A DNA stretch of 64,000 nt from Pseudanabaena sp. PCC 6802 (GCF_000332175.1 NZ_KB235910.1:435278-499277); one strand, 5' to 3'; positions 16,871 through 26,375 are shown, numbered from the stretch's first letter. Made by a program: numbers and translations. The notes: generated from the letters alone by a model not told the origin.

Positions 16871-17388
16871 AGACTTTGTTTAACGGTTCCTTAATTATTT
16901 ATAAGCAATCGATCGAAAAAGTTCCCCAAAGGGTAACTTAAGTAAGTATAAGTTCGATCTGATACTGCTAGGCTTATAAGAGTAAATCTGATCGGAAGAT
17001 CGATCTCTAAAAAATACTTAGGGAAGCGCGGTTAAATAATCTCCCCGTTGTAAGATGTGTCAGGCGATCGCCGTAACGCATCGCGGATGTTTTATTTTGA
17101 CTCAAGTCCCTTGGCTTGACATTATTCAGGTCATTCTACCCTTTCACTTAGAGCGTTGCAGGCTACTCTCTTTTCCAAACTAAATCCAATATAAAAAATT
17201 ACTTGCCACATATGGAGCTTGCTGTATGATGGCAGCAATTTAAACTCGCTAGACGCAAATGCCTAAGATTAGAGGTCCGACTTTCAGGTCGATTCACAAA
17301 AACTTAATATTTCCGTAGTAGACACTTCGGATTTGTCAACATTTTGTAAATTATGCTTTACTGTGAGCAGTGATGTGTGAGGCAGTGA
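16871..17388. other. Intergenic region between divergent ppa and murI
   Basis: 518 bases with no ORF of note. It should contain both promoters. It includes the inverted sequence CCGACTTTCAGGTCG at 17277-17291. GAGG lies about 6 bases before the murI ATG. No further structure was recognised. Confidence 0.4.
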
Positions 17389-18240
17389 ATGGTTTCAGAA
17401 ATAAAAAGATCTAGTTACCCTATAGGTGTGTTTGATAGTGGGGTAGGTGGACTCACGGTATTGCAGGAACTTAACCGACAATTACCGCATGAATCTGTAG
17501 TGTATTTTGGCGATACAGCCAGGCTTCCCTATGGCAAGCGCACTCAAACTGAAATTATCGAGTTCGTGCAGCAGATACTAGTGTGGATGCAGTCCCAGCA
17601 AGTCAAGATGGTAATCATGGCTTGTAACACTAGTTCCGCTTTAGCACTGGACGCTTTGCGTCAGGAGTTTGACTTCCCAATTTTAGGGGTGATCTTGCCT
17701 GGGGCAAGGGCAGCAGTAAAAAAGGGAAGGCGCATTGGTGTCATCGCCACGACTGCTACTGTAAACAGCGAAGCTTACGTACAGGCGATCTCAGAAAGCC
17801 TGGCAGAAATGCAATCCCACGCTCAGATCTGGCAAGTGGCGTGTCCGGAGTTTGTCCCTCTGATTGAATCGAATCGCATTAACGATCCCTACACTCTAGA
17901 GGTGGCAAGGGAATATTTGACCCCCATGCTAGCAGCCGATATTGACACTTTGGTGTTTGGCTGTACCCATTACCCCCATCTAGCAGACGTGTTCAGGCAA
18001 ATACTTCCAGCTCATGTCCGATTTGTCGATCCTGCGGTCTCCGTCGTACGGGCTGCTGCTAAGGAACTAGAAATTCTGGGCTTGCGTCATACCGACCCTA
18101 GGTCTGCAATTAGCCGCGATCTGACTAAATTTTACGTTAGTGGGGATCCAGAACAGTTTGCTCAAATTTCAAGTCGCTGGTTAAATAAGATGCCGACGGT
18201 AGAAAAAGTTGTGCTTTCTCCTGTAGAATTGCTTTCCTAA
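17389..18240 (+). CDS. murI: Glutamate racemase MurI
   Basis: 283 residues. It provides D-glutamate for peptidoglycan. Characteristic segments are IGVFDSGVGGLTVLQEL, VYFGDTARLPYGKR, and the two catalytic cysteines in MACNTSSALAL and VFGCTHYPHL. The start is supported by GAGG upstream. The next gene on the same strand is a peptidoglycan amidase, so the two form a small cell-wall pair. Confidence 0.96.
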   Translation: MVSEIKRSSYPIGVFDSGVGGLTVLQELNRQLPHESVVYFGDTARLPYGKRTQTEIIEFVQQILVWMQSQQVKMVIMACNTSSALALDALRQEFDFPILGVILPGARAAVKKGRRIGVIATTATVNSEAYVQAISESLAEMQSHAQIWQVACPEFVPLIESNRINDPYTLEVAREYLTPMLAADIDTLVFGCTHYPHLADVFRQILPAHVRFVDPAVSVVRAAAKELEILGLRHTDPRSAISRDLTKFYVSGDPEQFAQISSRWLNKMPTVEKVVLSPVELLS

Positions 18241-18283
18241 GTTCTGCCCATAATTATTTAAGCTTGCGGAGTGGCGTAGATTA

Positions 18284-19852
18284 ATGCGACAGCAGTTACG
18301 GTTTGGACTATGCCTGTGGTTTTTCGGTAATTTCTTTAGTGGGCCAGTTCAATCCCAAACTGCTCCGCCCCCTACCTCCCCAGAGCGCGAACAATTGCAA
18401 GCACAAATCCCAGTGCAAGCACAAGTTCCCGTGCCATTTGTGACTGGTTTATTGCGGCTGCGAAACGTTCAAGTTGCCCCCGAAGGTTTGCTGTTAATAA
18501 TGAATGGCAATCCTCGGATCGAGATGCAGCGAGTGGAATCTCCCGATCGCCTGATCGTCGATTTAATGTCAACTTCCGTGCCGCGCGATATGCACGGTAC
18601 TTCTATTCCTATTAATCAGTTTGGCATCAGGCAAATTAGGGTGGCGCAATTTCAGAAAAGCCCCTCAGTTGCTCGAATCGTGCTGGATTTAGATCCCAAC
18701 GATCCAAATAGCAAATTAAATTGGCAGACGGTTTTTAACCCCAGTCGGGGTGGTTTAATAATATTGCCTGCTGGTCGTCAAGTCACGCAACCTGGTGGAG
18801 TTCCACCAGCCGTTCCGAATTCTCCAGTTGTAATTAACAACAGTCCCGTTACAAACTCTGGGCTAACGTTAATTCAAAGTTTGTCTCTGACAAATTCCGG
18901 GCAGTTATTAATTCAGGCTAATCGCGATATCGCTTACAGAGGCAGCCTGGATTTACCCAGCCGGACATTCAACATTACAATTAGCTCGGCTCAGATTTCC
19001 CCACAAATCCAGCGCCCTGCTTTACCGGCCAGCAGCCCCATAGAAAGACTGCGGCTCACGCAGGTGGGCAGTTCAGTTTTAGTGGGAATTAAGGTGGCAC
19101 CAGGTTGGCAGCTACGCGAAATTACAGATGGTAACCGGGCGCAAATTGCCTTACAGATGAGTGGAGCCAGTTGGGGTACGGTTGAACAAGTTCCGCCAGT
19201 CAATTCACCCGTTCCTTCGCCTTCAGCATCTCCCTATCCCACCCCAGCTTACCCTAGACCTCGTCCCTATCCATCCCCTTCAGTGAACGTACCTAATCGC
19301 GGGCGTGGTGTGATTGTTGTCGATCCCGGTCATGGCGGGCCAGACCCTGGCACGATTGGCAACGGTATTCAAGAGAAGAATGTTACCTTACCCATTAGCC
19401 TGCGTTTGGGACGCATTCTTCAACAAATGGGATATTCGGTGGTTTATACGCGCACCGATGATATTGACTTAGATCTTGAGCCGCGTGTCAGTCTGGCAGA
19501 GAGGGTTAGAGCCGAGGTGTTTGTCAGCATTCATGCCAATGCTCTAGAGACAAGATCCAGCGACATTAGCGGGATCGAGACCTATCATGCTAGGGGCGCT
19601 ACGGTTAGCCGCCAACTGGCGGCCATAGTGCACGAGCAGATCATGGCTGGTACGGGCGCGCTCGATCGCGGTGTGAGAGGTGCTGGGTTCTATGTAATCA
19701 AACATACTTCTATGCCAGCTATTTTGGTGGAGACGGGCTTTGTGACAAATCCACGCGAGGCTGCTAACTTGAGTAACCCAGCCTATCAGGAACGAATGGC
19801 TGCTTCGATCGCCCGAGGTGTAGATCAATTTATCAAGTCCTACAGGCGTTAA
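18284..19852 (+). CDS. N-acetylmuramoyl-L-alanine amidase with AMIN domains (AmiC type)
   Basis: 522 residues. An N-terminal signal peptide (about 1-25) is followed by an AMIN domain (about 58-150), a second AMIN-like region (about 190-290), a Pro/Ser-rich linker (about 298-335) and a C-terminal Amidase_3 domain (about 340-520). The zinc and catalytic residues are visible in VVDPGHGGPDPG (His), IQEKN (Glu), VSIHANA (His) and ILVETGF (Glu). AMIN domains target such amidases to the cell envelope and septum, where the enzyme cleaves the peptide from MurNAc to split daughter cells. It follows murI by 43 bases. Confidence 0.94.
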   Translation: MRQQLRFGLCLWFFGNFFSGPVQSQTAPPPTSPEREQLQAQIPVQAQVPVPFVTGLLRLRNVQVAPEGLLLIMNGNPRIEMQRVESPDRLIVDLMSTSVPRDMHGTSIPINQFGIRQIRVAQFQKSPSVARIVLDLDPNDPNSKLNWQTVFNPSRGGLIILPAGRQVTQPGGVPPAVPNSPVVINNSPVTNSGLTLIQSLSLTNSGQLLIQANRDIAYRGSLDLPSRTFNITISSAQISPQIQRPALPASSPIERLRLTQVGSSVLVGIKVAPGWQLREITDGNRAQIALQMSGASWGTVEQVPPVNSPVPSPSASPYPTPAYPRPRPYPSPSVNVPNRGRGVIVVDPGHGGPDPGTIGNGIQEKNVTLPISLRLGRILQQMGYSVVYTRTDDIDLDLEPRVSLAERVRAEVFVSIHANALETRSSDISGIETYHARGATVSRQLAAIVHEQIMAGTGALDRGVRGAGFYVIKHTSMPAILVETGFVTNPREAANLSNPAYQERMAASIARGVDQFIKSYRR

Positions 19853-19853
19853 C

Positions 19854-20420
19854 TTAGCGCCTGATTTCCTTCCTGCCGTTTTGGATGATTTTAATCATTT
19901 CCACCAACTGGTTTTCCAGGTTGCTCAGAATGCGATCGCTATACTCATCTGCACCGCGTTGCATTTCTTCGGACTCAGTCATAGCTTTGTGCCGCATGGC
20001 TTCCCACTCTTTTTGCGCCTGGCGGCGTACCCGATCGATTTCGTTGATTGTTTGGGCTCGCATTTGTTCGCAATCTTCCTGGGTGTGACGGCGGATCTGT
20101 TGCGCCTCAGTTTCAACCTGACGCAGAATTACTGAATCTTCAACCAGTTTGGCGGCCCTTAATTCTGCGGCTTTGACGACATCAGCAGCGTATTGCTCTG
20201 CTTCGGTAATTATTTGTTGCTTGTACTGCAGAATCTCTTGAGCTTTGTTCACTGAATCGGGAATGGCAAAACGTACCTGGTCGATCTGCTGGCATATTTT
20301 CTCCTCGTCGATCAGAGTCCGACCCATAATTCGAGGCCCACTTTCCAAAATCATTTCTTCCAGAGTATCTAATTCCTTATGCAGATTCATAAAAGTTTCG
20401 GTTATGGTGTCCAAAATCAT
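19854..20420 (-). CDS. Coiled-coil protein of unknown function (DivIVA/AtpF-like composition)
   Basis: Up to 188 residues; an internal ATG at 20390 (MNLHKELDTLEEM) is an equally plausible start. Almost the entire protein from about residue 60 is charged heptad helix rich in Glu, Arg, Gln and Ala (for example IRRHTQEDCEQMRAQ). It resembles DivIVA-like or ATP synthase subunit b-like coiled coils without proving either relationship. There is no membrane segment. It lies just downstream of coaD on the same strand and converges with the amidase gene with one base between the stops. Function unknown. Confidence 0.72.
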   Translation of the reverse strand: MILDTITETFMNLHKELDTLEEMILESGPRIMGRTLIDEEKICQQIDQVRFAIPDSVNKAQEILQYKQQIITEAEQYAADVVKAAELRAAKLVEDSVILRQVETEAQQIRRHTQEDCEQMRAQTINEIDRVRRQAQKEWEAMRHKAMTESEEMQRGADEYSDRILSNLENQLVEMIKIIQNGRKEIRR

Positions 20421-20533
20421 TAGGGACGGGAGCTATTCCATTGCCTCTTCTTACTCGCAGATTTCCGTATACGACATTGTACTATGAACTACCCCGCCGA
20501 ATAGACGGGTGGGAAATTCCGCTGAATTCAGGT

Positions 20534-21013
20534 TTAGCCAGCATTAAAGCGTTGCTTCAGCAAAGATGCGATCGCATCTGGGACAAGATGCTCGATCGGC
20601 CCTCCTAGTTTGGCAATTTCCTTGACTACACTGCTGCTGAGAAAGCTATATTCGTTCGATGTTGCCAGAAATACAGTTTCGATTTCTTCAGACAGCGTCT
20701 TATTGGTATGAGCCATTTGCAGTTCCATTTCAAAGTCAGAGACCGCTCGCAAGCCTCGAATCAGTACTTTAGCGCCCTTGCTTTTAGCGTATGCTACAGT
20801 TAAGCCCGAAAAGCAGTCCACCTCAACACCGCTAATATGGCTAGTTGCAGTTAAGATCTGCTCTATGCGTTCTTGCATAGTAAATAAGGGGGTTTTGTTA
20901 GGGTTGCTCACCACCGCTACAATCACGCGATCGAATAGGCGACAGCCCCTTTCAATAATGTCTACATGCCCAAACGTGATTGGGTCAAAACTGCCTGGAT
21001 AGATCGCAATCAA
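20534..21013 (-). CDS. coaD: Phosphopantetheine adenylyltransferase CoaD
   Basis: 159 residues. It catalyses the fourth step of coenzyme A synthesis, transfer of AMP to 4'-phosphopantetheine. The nucleotidyltransferase motif is [16 protein letters not shown] (TxGH), followed by [21 protein letters not shown] and [16 protein letters not shown], all diagnostic of CoaD. Length and start match the family. It is followed by the coiled-coil gene and preceded 34 bases upstream by the chorismate lyase gene on the same strand. Confidence 0.96.
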   Translation of the reverse strand: MIAIYPGSFDPITFGHVDIIERGCRLFDRVIVAVVSNPNKTPLFTMQERIEQILTATSHISGVEVDCFSGLTVAYAKSKGAKVLIRGLRAVSDFEMELQMAHTNKTLSEEIETVFLATSNEYSFLSSSVVKEIAKLGGPIEHLVPDAIASLLKQRFNAG

Positions 21014-21047
21014 TTTAGGAATAACCCCATTAAAACTATGCTTGGGA

Positions 21048-21677
21048 TTATATTCTGCTTGGCCCTAAATATTTAGCGATCGCAGGTGAATATATTTCAT
21101 AAATCATCGTGAGCGGCTGACCGCCGTTCCACAGCAGATAATGCCTGCCCCAGTAAGGGCCTGGATGGCTAAAAGCCTTAGCCAGACCAGGACAATAACC
21201 TTGATGAATACCCCGCAGATCGCGGTACAGTTCTGTATGTTTTTGGTTGAGGCTCGACCAAATCGGTAGGGATGGATCTTTGAGGTGCTGGGCAATCTTA
21301 GCCGTAGACCACCAGGAAGTGGCATGGGATAGTATTTCGCCTGTCTTAGCACACTTCAGCCAAATCTGGCGACGGGTGCGCGGTGCGGGTATATCGTTAA
21401 TGTCTGAAGGAGCATTGTCATTGCTATCATCAATTGGTGTCATAGCAATCACATCCACAACAATTTCAGACTGAGCGAGCAGTTGCAGGTGACGTGTAGG
21501 CGCTCCGTCCCCCAGTAAAAACATTTGCCAGTGTGGCGACATCAGATTAAATGGTAGACCTTGACGCATGTCTGTCGCATTACCCTGCCATAGGGGATCG
21601 ACGATCCAATTCCAAGCATTCTTAACTTCAGTTGTTTGGCTATCTAACTGCTTGTCTAATTGCGAGTAGGTTTGCAT
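21048..21677 (-). CDS. Chorismate lyase-like protein (DUF98, Ycf21 type)
   Basis: 209 residues resembling cyanobacterial and plastid Ycf21 chorismate pyruvate-lyases, which make 4-hydroxybenzoate for plastoquinone synthesis. Visible features are [16 protein letters not shown] (the LLxxDGSxTxxL pattern), [22 protein letters not shown] (a substrate-site arginine region and the SxW motif), and LSPSRI-type C-terminal strands. Two insertions near residues 80-100 are Asn/Asp-rich. It precedes coaD on the same strand. Confidence 0.8.
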   Translation of the reverse strand: MQTYSQLDKQLDSQTTEVKNAWNWIVDPLWQGNATDMRQGLPFNLMSPHWQMFLLGDGAPTRHLQLLAQSEIVVDVIAMTPIDDSNDNAPSDINDIPAPRTRRQIWLKCAKTGEILSHATSWWSTAKIAQHLKDPSLPIWSSLNQKHTELYRDLRGIHQGYCPGLAKAFSHPGPYWGRHYLLWNGGQPLTMIYEIYSPAIAKYLGPSRI

Positions 21678-21748
21678 ACAATGCCTGCCTTAACATTACT
21701 TCATAAAGCAATTGTAATCTACTTTCAACTGTTAGTGCAAAAGAATAG

Positions 21749-21890
21749 CGATCGCAGGTTAAGCAGCGATCGCTATTTTTCTCGAAATTATTCTAACTGT
21801 AAATTTTTCATTGATATGCTCTATGTAAGGGCAGGTTTAGCTAGAAGTTTTTGCTTGTTACCGATAACGCTCGTACAAAACCTGCCCCTA
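21749..21890. repeat. HIP1 hairpin and GGGCAGGTTT inverted repeat
   Basis: At 21749-21775, AGCGATCGC and its complement flank a 9-base loop. At 21826-21890, GTAAGGGCAGGTTT and AAACCTGCCCCTAC form the ends of a roughly 65-base unit related to 12293-12355. Both lie in the 297-base gap 21678-21974 upstream of the chorismate lyase gene; no ORF was accepted there. Confidence 0.5.
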
Positions 21891-21974
21891 CACCTACGTC
21901 AATGAATTTTTTACAGCTACAAATTATTTGTCGCAACTGCATGAATGTATGCGAGAAACCTATTAGGTAAATCC

Positions 21975-22283
21975 CTAGGCAACAGCATTCTTCACAGAGA
22001 TAGATGGCTTGTTAGCGCCAGAACTTGCGGTTTGTCTTTGGGTTTCTTCGATTGGTTCGACCTCAATATGATTAAAGAGCGTACTGACAAAGGCAAAAAG
22101 CAGGAATGGTAAAGACACTACAATAATCAAGCCCACTACTGCCAGGGCATACATGGGATGACTCATTAACGACAATGCTGCGGCTAAGCTTGCAAACACG
22201 ACGGCTAGCCACACAATGACCTGACCGTAGATATCGCCGAGCGAAAGGGTACATTTAAAGCGGTACTTACTTAATTCATTCAT
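21975..22283 (-). CDS. Small two-TM membrane protein
   Basis: 102 residues with two hydrophobic segments (about 20-42, VIVWLAVVFASLAAALSL, and about 45-68, ALAVVGLIIVVSLPFLLFAF). A polar C-terminal tail has IEVEPIEE and a Ser/Lys-rich end. No catalytic motif is seen. It is transcribed from its own region, with no clear operon partner. Family not recognised. Confidence 0.65.
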   Translation of the reverse strand: MNELSKYRFKCTLSLGDIYGQVIVWLAVVFASLAAALSLMSHPMYALAVVGLIIVVSLPFLLFAFVSTLFNHIEVEPIEETQRQTASSGANKPSISVKNAVA

Positions 22284-22489
22284 AAACGATTACCTAAAAA
22301 CTTTGCAAATTATTGGCTATATAGCAATGCTAACTTGATTTTCTGGTTTTGTTAGGTTAGGAGAATATTGGCAAAACTCACGAATTAAACTTTTATATTT
22401 TTGCGATCGTTAATCGACCCATGTGGAGATTATAGAATTATATAAACTTTGATAATGTAGCGATCGCTAACTAAACAGATTACCTCCTG

Positions 22490-23014
22490 ATGAATATACG
22501 TGGAATTCTGCCTGCTGCTCTGACAATCTGCTGCTTGTCGTATTCGGGGATTGCGCCCTTATCAGTAACAGCGCAGAATAATATCGTGATCTTTGGGTCG
22601 GGCCGGGATTCCACCTTACCCTACACAACACGTACAAAGCGGCCTGGAGCTAGACTCAATACCTACAGCTTCTTTGCCAAGTTACCTAGCAATAAAGCCG
22701 TTGCCGAATTTCAGGTCATTTACCCGCAAGCGTTTCGAGGCATATTTGACGAAAGCGTTGAAATCGTAAACCGACAAACCAAAAAGAAGTATGCCATCCA
22801 AGAGACGATCGTCGATAAAGAGGTTGGTAGCACCAGATACGTGTTTAAAGAAGCGATCGCCGCTGCGCCTAACAACGAACTGGAACTAATTGTCACGGGA
22901 GTAAGCAACCCCAGCGATTCTGGCATGTATCGGATTCAGGCTCAAGCACTAGGCACAGAAGCTAACCCCTTGTTCAAGTTTTTAGGACAATGGCTAGTTG
23001 ACATTTATAACTAG
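22490..23014 (+). CDS. Secreted DUF2808-like protein
   Basis: 174 residues with a signal peptide (MNIRGILPAALTICCLSYSG... SVTAQ). The mature part has YSFFAKLPSNKAVAEFQVIYPQAFRG and IVTGVSNPSDSGMYRIQAQA, which resemble cyanobacteria-specific DUF2808 exported proteins. These often sit in the periplasm or outer envelope and their role is unknown. The start is preceded by ACCTCCTG, not a good ribosome-binding site on this strand, so it is not confirmed. It is a single gene. Confidence 0.6.
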   Translation: MNIRGILPAALTICCLSYSGIAPLSVTAQNNIVIFGSGRDSTLPYTTRTKRPGARLNTYSFFAKLPSNKAVAEFQVIYPQAFRGIFDESVEIVNRQTKKKYAIQETIVDKEVGSTRYVFKEAIAAAPNNELELIVTGVSNPSDSGMYRIQAQALGTEANPLFKFLGQWLVDIYN

Positions 23015-23109
23015 AAAATCCGAACAGAAATATAACAATCTGGGAAATATATTAAATGTCAAACTAAAATAGCAAGCATTAAGGTCATACAGTTTACTTT
23101 TTTGCAAAG

Positions 23110-23628
23110 ATGGATTTCCTGTTCTCTACCCAAGGGGTAATGGTTCTTTTGCTTGGCGCTTATGCAGTTGCCATGTGGATGTTTTTGACCAGCGCGCCCA
23201 AGGTTCATACCGTGATGGTATCTGATATGGAGCAGGCTAAGGTTTTTTATGAAGGTCAGTTGGAGCTACCTCATGCCGATGTGCCATTACATTACTACTA
23301 CGGCTACGATCAGGGTTTAGGTACGACGATCGATCCCATGTATTTGCCCAGGGATTCCATGGGAACAAAAACTAAATCCCAGTATGCTACCGAAGGGTTG
23401 TGGTATCAGTTGCAGAAAAATGCTCAGATCCATATAGTTCCTGGTGCCAGGATGGTTAACCCGAAGCGCAGCCGTCACGTTTGCTTCAATCGGGACTGCG
23501 TCGAAAAAGTCCTGTTAAGGATTCAAACTCTCGGCATGAAACATAAGATCCTGAATGAAAATCCTCTACAGTTTCTAGTCAAAGATCCAGACGGGCGGGT
23601 TATTGAGATCGAAGAAATAGTTGGCTAG
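23110..23628 (+). CDS. Membrane-anchored VOC (glyoxalase-like) family protein
   Basis: 172 residues. An N-terminal transmembrane segment (about 9-28, GVMVLLLGAYAVAMWMFLT) is followed by a vicinal-oxygen-chelate-like domain: KVHTVMVSDMEQAKVFYEGQLELP, then SRHVCFNRDCVEKVL, then LQFLVKDPDGRVIEIEE. The end motif F-x-x-DPDG-x-x-IE is typical of glyoxalase/bleomycin-resistance folds. Only some of the usual metal ligands are evident, so enzymatic activity is uncertain. It lies upstream of ndk on the same strand. Confidence 0.75.
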   Translation: MDFLFSTQGVMVLLLGAYAVAMWMFLTSAPKVHTVMVSDMEQAKVFYEGQLELPHADVPLHYYYGYDQGLGTTIDPMYLPRDSMGTKTKSQYATEGLWYQLQKNAQIHIVPGARMVNPKRSRHVCFNRDCVEKVLLRIQTLGMKHKILNENPLQFLVKDPDGRVIEIEEIVG

Positions 23629-23642
23629 GTTTTTATAGAGCC

Positions 23643-23659
23643 TTCTGAAAACCGCTATA
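23643..23659. repeat. Family A end fragment
   Basis: CTGAAAACCGCTATAGG matches the terminal inverted repeat of family A plus its TA flank, without the rest of the element. It lies between the VOC gene and ndk and marks an old or truncated insertion. Confidence 0.4.
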
Positions 23660-23719
23660 GGTTTTGCGAACAATGCTGTGAAATAATTGATTGCTGTGGT
23701 TAAACAATAAGGATTTCAC

Positions 23720-24169
23720 ATGCAAAGGACATTTCTAGCAGTCAAGCCTGATGGCGTACAACGCGCTCTAGTTGGCAACATTATCAGTAGGTTTGAAGCC
23801 AAAGGGTTTCAGCTAGTCGGTCTTAAAATGATTATGGTCAGCCGCGAGCTAGCTGAAAAGCATTACGGAGAGCATAAAGAAAAGCCGTTTTTCCCTGGCT
23901 TGGTAAACTTCATTACCTCTGGCCCAGTTGTAGCTATGGTATGGGAAGGCAAAGAAGTAATCGCTACTGCTCGTAAGATCGTCGGTGCGACAAATCCTCT
24001 CAATGCCGACAACGGAACTATACGCGGTGAATTTGGCGTTGATGTTGGGCGCAATATCATCCACGGCTCAGATGCCCCGGAGACCGCCGAACGAGAAATA
24101 GCACTCTGGTTTACGGATTCTGAATTGGTAAGTTGGCAACCAACAATTTCCCCCTGGATATACGAATAA
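23720..24169 (+). CDS. ndk: Nucleoside diphosphate kinase
   Basis: 149 residues. It balances NTP pools by phosphotransfer through a phosphohistidine. The active-site motif is [10 protein letters not shown] with H115. The N-terminal [20 protein letters not shown] and [20 protein letters not shown] regions are standard. Length and start fit the family. It lies upstream of psbA on the same strand but is separated by a promoter-bearing gap. Confidence 0.97.
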   Translation: MQRTFLAVKPDGVQRALVGNIISRFEAKGFQLVGLKMIMVSRELAEKHYGEHKEKPFFPGLVNFITSGPVVAMVWEGKEVIATARKIVGATNPLNADNGTIRGEFGVDVGRNIIHGSDAPETAEREIALWFTDSELVSWQPTISPWIYE

Positions 24170-24232
24170 GGGTGACTCCAAGCCTGAAAGCCGAATGTAA
24201 CAATTTCTTAATAATTAATATAGCGATCGCTA

Positions 24233-24260
24233 TTGACTGTTCTTAACATTTCGATATATT
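24233..24260 (+). promoter_or_regulatory. Probable psbA promoter
   Basis: TTGACT (24233-24238) and TATATT (24255-24260) are separated by 16 bases, a good match to a sigma-70 type promoter. It lies 66 bases before the psbA start and directly after a HIP1 octamer. Confidence 0.6.
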
Positions 24261-24267
24261 CTGTAAC

Positions 24268-24286
24268 AAGTAAGTTAATCTTACTT
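24268..24286 (+). promoter_or_regulatory. Inverted repeat in the psbA leader
   Basis: AAGTAAG and CTTACTT flank a TTAAT loop just after the expected transcription start. It could form a small 5' hairpin affecting transcript stability, or be an operator. Which of these applies cannot be told from the sequence. Confidence 0.45.
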
Positions 24287-24325
24287 AACAATCTTCCGTA
24301 ACTTTAATAAGGTTAAGAACAGTAA

Positions 24326-25408
24326 ATGACAATCGCAGCCCAAAGACGCGAGAGCGCTTCGCTGTGGGATCAGTTCTGCAACTGGATTACCAGCACCGAG
24401 AACCGCCTCTATATCGGTTGGTTCGGCGTTCTGATGATTCCCTGCTTGCTGGCAGCTACCACATGCTTCGTCATCGCCTTCATCGCCGCTCCCCCCGTGG
24501 ATATCGACGGCATCCGCGAGCCTGTTTCCGGCTCCTTAGTCTATGGCAACAACATGATCTCTGGTGCCGTAGTTCCTTCTTCCAACGCTATTGGCTTGCA
24601 CTTTTACCCCATTTGGGAAGCAGACAGCTTAGACGAGTGGCTCTATAACGGTGGTCCTTACCAATTTGTGATCTTCCATTTCCTGATCGGCATTTTTTGC
24701 TACATGGGTCGAGAATGGGAGTTGAGCTACCGCTTAGGTATGCGCCCGTGGATTGCTGTGGCTTACAGCGCTCCCGTCGCCGCCGCCACCGCCGTATTCT
24801 TGATTTACCCCATCGGTCAAGGCTCCTTCTCTGATGGTATGCCTCTGGGTATCTCTGGTACGTTCAACTTCATGATCGTGTTCCAAGCCGAGCACAACAT
24901 CTTGATGCACCCCTTCCACATGTTGGGCGTAGCGGGTGTGTTCGGTGGTAGCTTGTTCAGCGCCATGCACGGTTCTTTAGTTACCTCTAGCTTGATCCGC
25001 GAAACGACCGAGAACGAATCTGCCAACTACGGTTACAAGTTCGGTCAAGAGGAAGAAACCTACAACATTGTTGCCGCTCACGGTTACTTTGGACGATTGA
25101 TTTTCCAATACGCAAGCTTCAGCAATAGCCGTAGCTTGCACTTCTTCTTGGCACTATGGCCAGTGGCAGGTATCTGGTTCACCTCGTTGGGCGTAAGCAC
25201 GATGGCGTTCAACCTGAATGGGTTTAACTTCAACCAGTCAATTGCAGACAGCCAGGGACATGTGGTGCCGAGCTGGGCAGATGTCATCAACCGCGCCAAT
25301 CTGGGTATGGAAGTCATGCACGAGCGCAACGCTCACAACTTCCCGCTCGACCTGGCCGCGATTGATGTAGCTCCAGTGGCATTGACTGCTCCTGCGATTA
25401 ACGGCTAA
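24326..25408 (+). CDS. psbA: Photosystem II D1 protein, Glu130 (high-light) form
   Basis: 360 residues, the normal length including the 16-residue C-terminal extension after A344, which CtpA removes. Functional residues are in place: Y161 (YZ), D170, H190, H198, H215, S264, H272, H332, E333, H337 and D342. Position 130 is Glu (YMGREWEL). Glu130 is found in the high-light D1:2 type, in contrast to Gln130 in the D1:1 type. D1 binds P680, pheophytin, QB and the Mn4CaO5 cluster. A strong hairpin terminator follows, so the gene is probably monocistronic. Confidence 0.98.
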   Translation: MTIAAQRRESASLWDQFCNWITSTENRLYIGWFGVLMIPCLLAATTCFVIAFIAAPPVDIDGIREPVSGSLVYGNNMISGAVVPSSNAIGLHFYPIWEADSLDEWLYNGGPYQFVIFHFLIGIFCYMGREWELSYRLGMRPWIAVAYSAPVAAATAVFLIYPIGQGSFSDGMPLGISGTFNFMIVFQAEHNILMHPFHMLGVAGVFGGSLFSAMHGSLVTSSLIRETTENESANYGYKFGQEEETYNIVAAHGYFGRLIFQYASFSNSRSLHFFLALWPVAGIWFTSLGVSTMAFNLNGFNFNQSIADSQGHVVPSWADVINRANLGMEVMHERNAHNFPLDLAAIDVAPVALTAPAING

Positions 25409-25455
25409 TCTGGCTAGTCCAGTCAATCTAGTATTCTCCAATTAGTCTAAATTAG

Positions 25456-25493
25456 AAACAAAGAGCCATCCTTTTGGGTGGCCCTTTGTTTTT
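25456..25493 (+). terminator. Rho-independent terminator of psbA
   Basis: ACAAAGAGCCATCC, loop TTTT, then GGGTGGCCCTTTGT, followed by TTTT. A GC-rich stem with an A-tract before it and a T-tract after it, 48 bases beyond the psbA stop. Confidence 0.8.
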
Positions 25494-25530
25494 CAGCTAT
25501 GGCTATATACCCGTAGCTTTAGAATTATAG

Positions 25531-25629
25531 CTATAGCCAACAGGCTTAGGACGGGGTGCAGGGGTTACGCCCCTGCGTGGGGACTGTAACCCTACTACCC
25601 CCTGTACTAAAAGATTTGCACGCGGCTAT
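25531..25629. repeat. Dispersed repeat, family B copy 3, overlapping the rnhB end
   Basis: In reverse orientation to copy 1: CTATAGCCAACAGGCTTAGG, then ACGGGGTGCAGGGG, a hairpin centre, and CCCCCTGTACTAAAAGATTT up to GCGGCTAT. It resembles 46628-46720 read backwards. Its right end includes the rnhB stop codon and last codons. Confidence 0.7.
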
Positions 25630-26245
25630 CATCTTCGCAGTATTCCTGAATCCGAAATGACTGGCGGTGTCGATCTGAATAACCCAATCGCAAAATGGCT
25701 TCCCGATGTTTGACCGTGCCATAGCCTTTATTCTTAGCTAAATCGTAACCGGGATATTCAAGATCCAGCTCTGTCATCAGACGATCGCGCCACACCTTTG
25801 CCACAATACTAGCTGCTGCGATCGAAAGGCACGTAGCATCGCCTTTTACAACCGTTGTCTGCGGTAAAGGCTCGATCAGCCGAAATCTCAGTGGTTGATT
25901 CCCGTCAATTAAACAGTGGTTGGGTTTGATTTTTAGCTTGGCAATCGATCGCTCCATCGCCAGCAGGCTAGCCTCCAAAATATTCATGCGATCAATTTCC
26001 TCAACTGTCGCCATACCCACCTGACAATCCACAGCCACCTCACGAATCAGGCGATCGAGGGTCGCCCGACGCTGAGGTGCGAGGCGCTTACTGTCAGTTA
26101 CCCCTGCTTTATGTAAGACTGAGAATCGATCTACTGGTAAAATTACTGCTGCTGCCACCACCGCACCGAATAATGCGCCTCGGCCAACCTCATCTACCCC
26201 TGCAACAGGTTGAAGTTGCGATTCAATTTCTTGGCAATTAAGCAC
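25607..26245 (-). CDS. rnhB: Ribonuclease HII
   Basis: 212 residues. It removes RNA from RNA-DNA hybrids, including single ribonucleotides. The signature VAGVDEVGRGALFGAVVAAA contains the DEVGRG active-site Asp and Glu, and LIDGNQPL and DATCLSIAAASIVAKV carry the remaining acidic and conserved residues. The core ends around SFRI; the final residues (about DSRVQIF) and the stop are encoded by the end of a family B repeat, so the C-terminus was altered by the repeat. Confidence 0.94.
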   Translation of the reverse strand: MLNCQEIESQLQPVAGVDEVGRGALFGAVVAAAVILPVDRFSVLHKAGVTDSKRLAPQRRATLDRLIREVAVDCQVGMATVEEIDRMNILEASLLAMERSIAKLKIKPNHCLIDGNQPLRFRLIEPLPQTTVVKGDATCLSIAAASIVAKVWRDRLMTELDLEYPGYDLAKNKGYGTVKHREAILRLGYSDRHRQSFRIQEYCEDDSRVQIF

Positions 26246-26282
26246 AGTGCAAATTTAATTAAAAAATAGTCGTAAACTACTT

Positions 26283-26375
26283 AGGTAGAGGTGGCAGGGC
26301 TAGAACCCCTGAGTGAAGAACAATCCCTACACCCTCTGTACTAACAGATCTGTATGCAGCTATATTTAACTTTAA
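26283..26375. repeat. Degenerate family B repeat
   Basis: Contains GGCAGGGCTAGAACCCCTG and ends CTGTACTAACAGATCTGTAT followed by GCAGCTATA, matching the right end of reversed family B. It is much more diverged than copies 1 to 3. It lies in the 287-base gap upstream of rnhB. Confidence 0.5.

Noticed and set aside
19881-20135. Plus-strand ORFs over the coiled-coil gene
   Set aside because: Shadow frames of the minus-strand gene; the hydrophobic look comes from complementing Glu/Lys/Gln codons.
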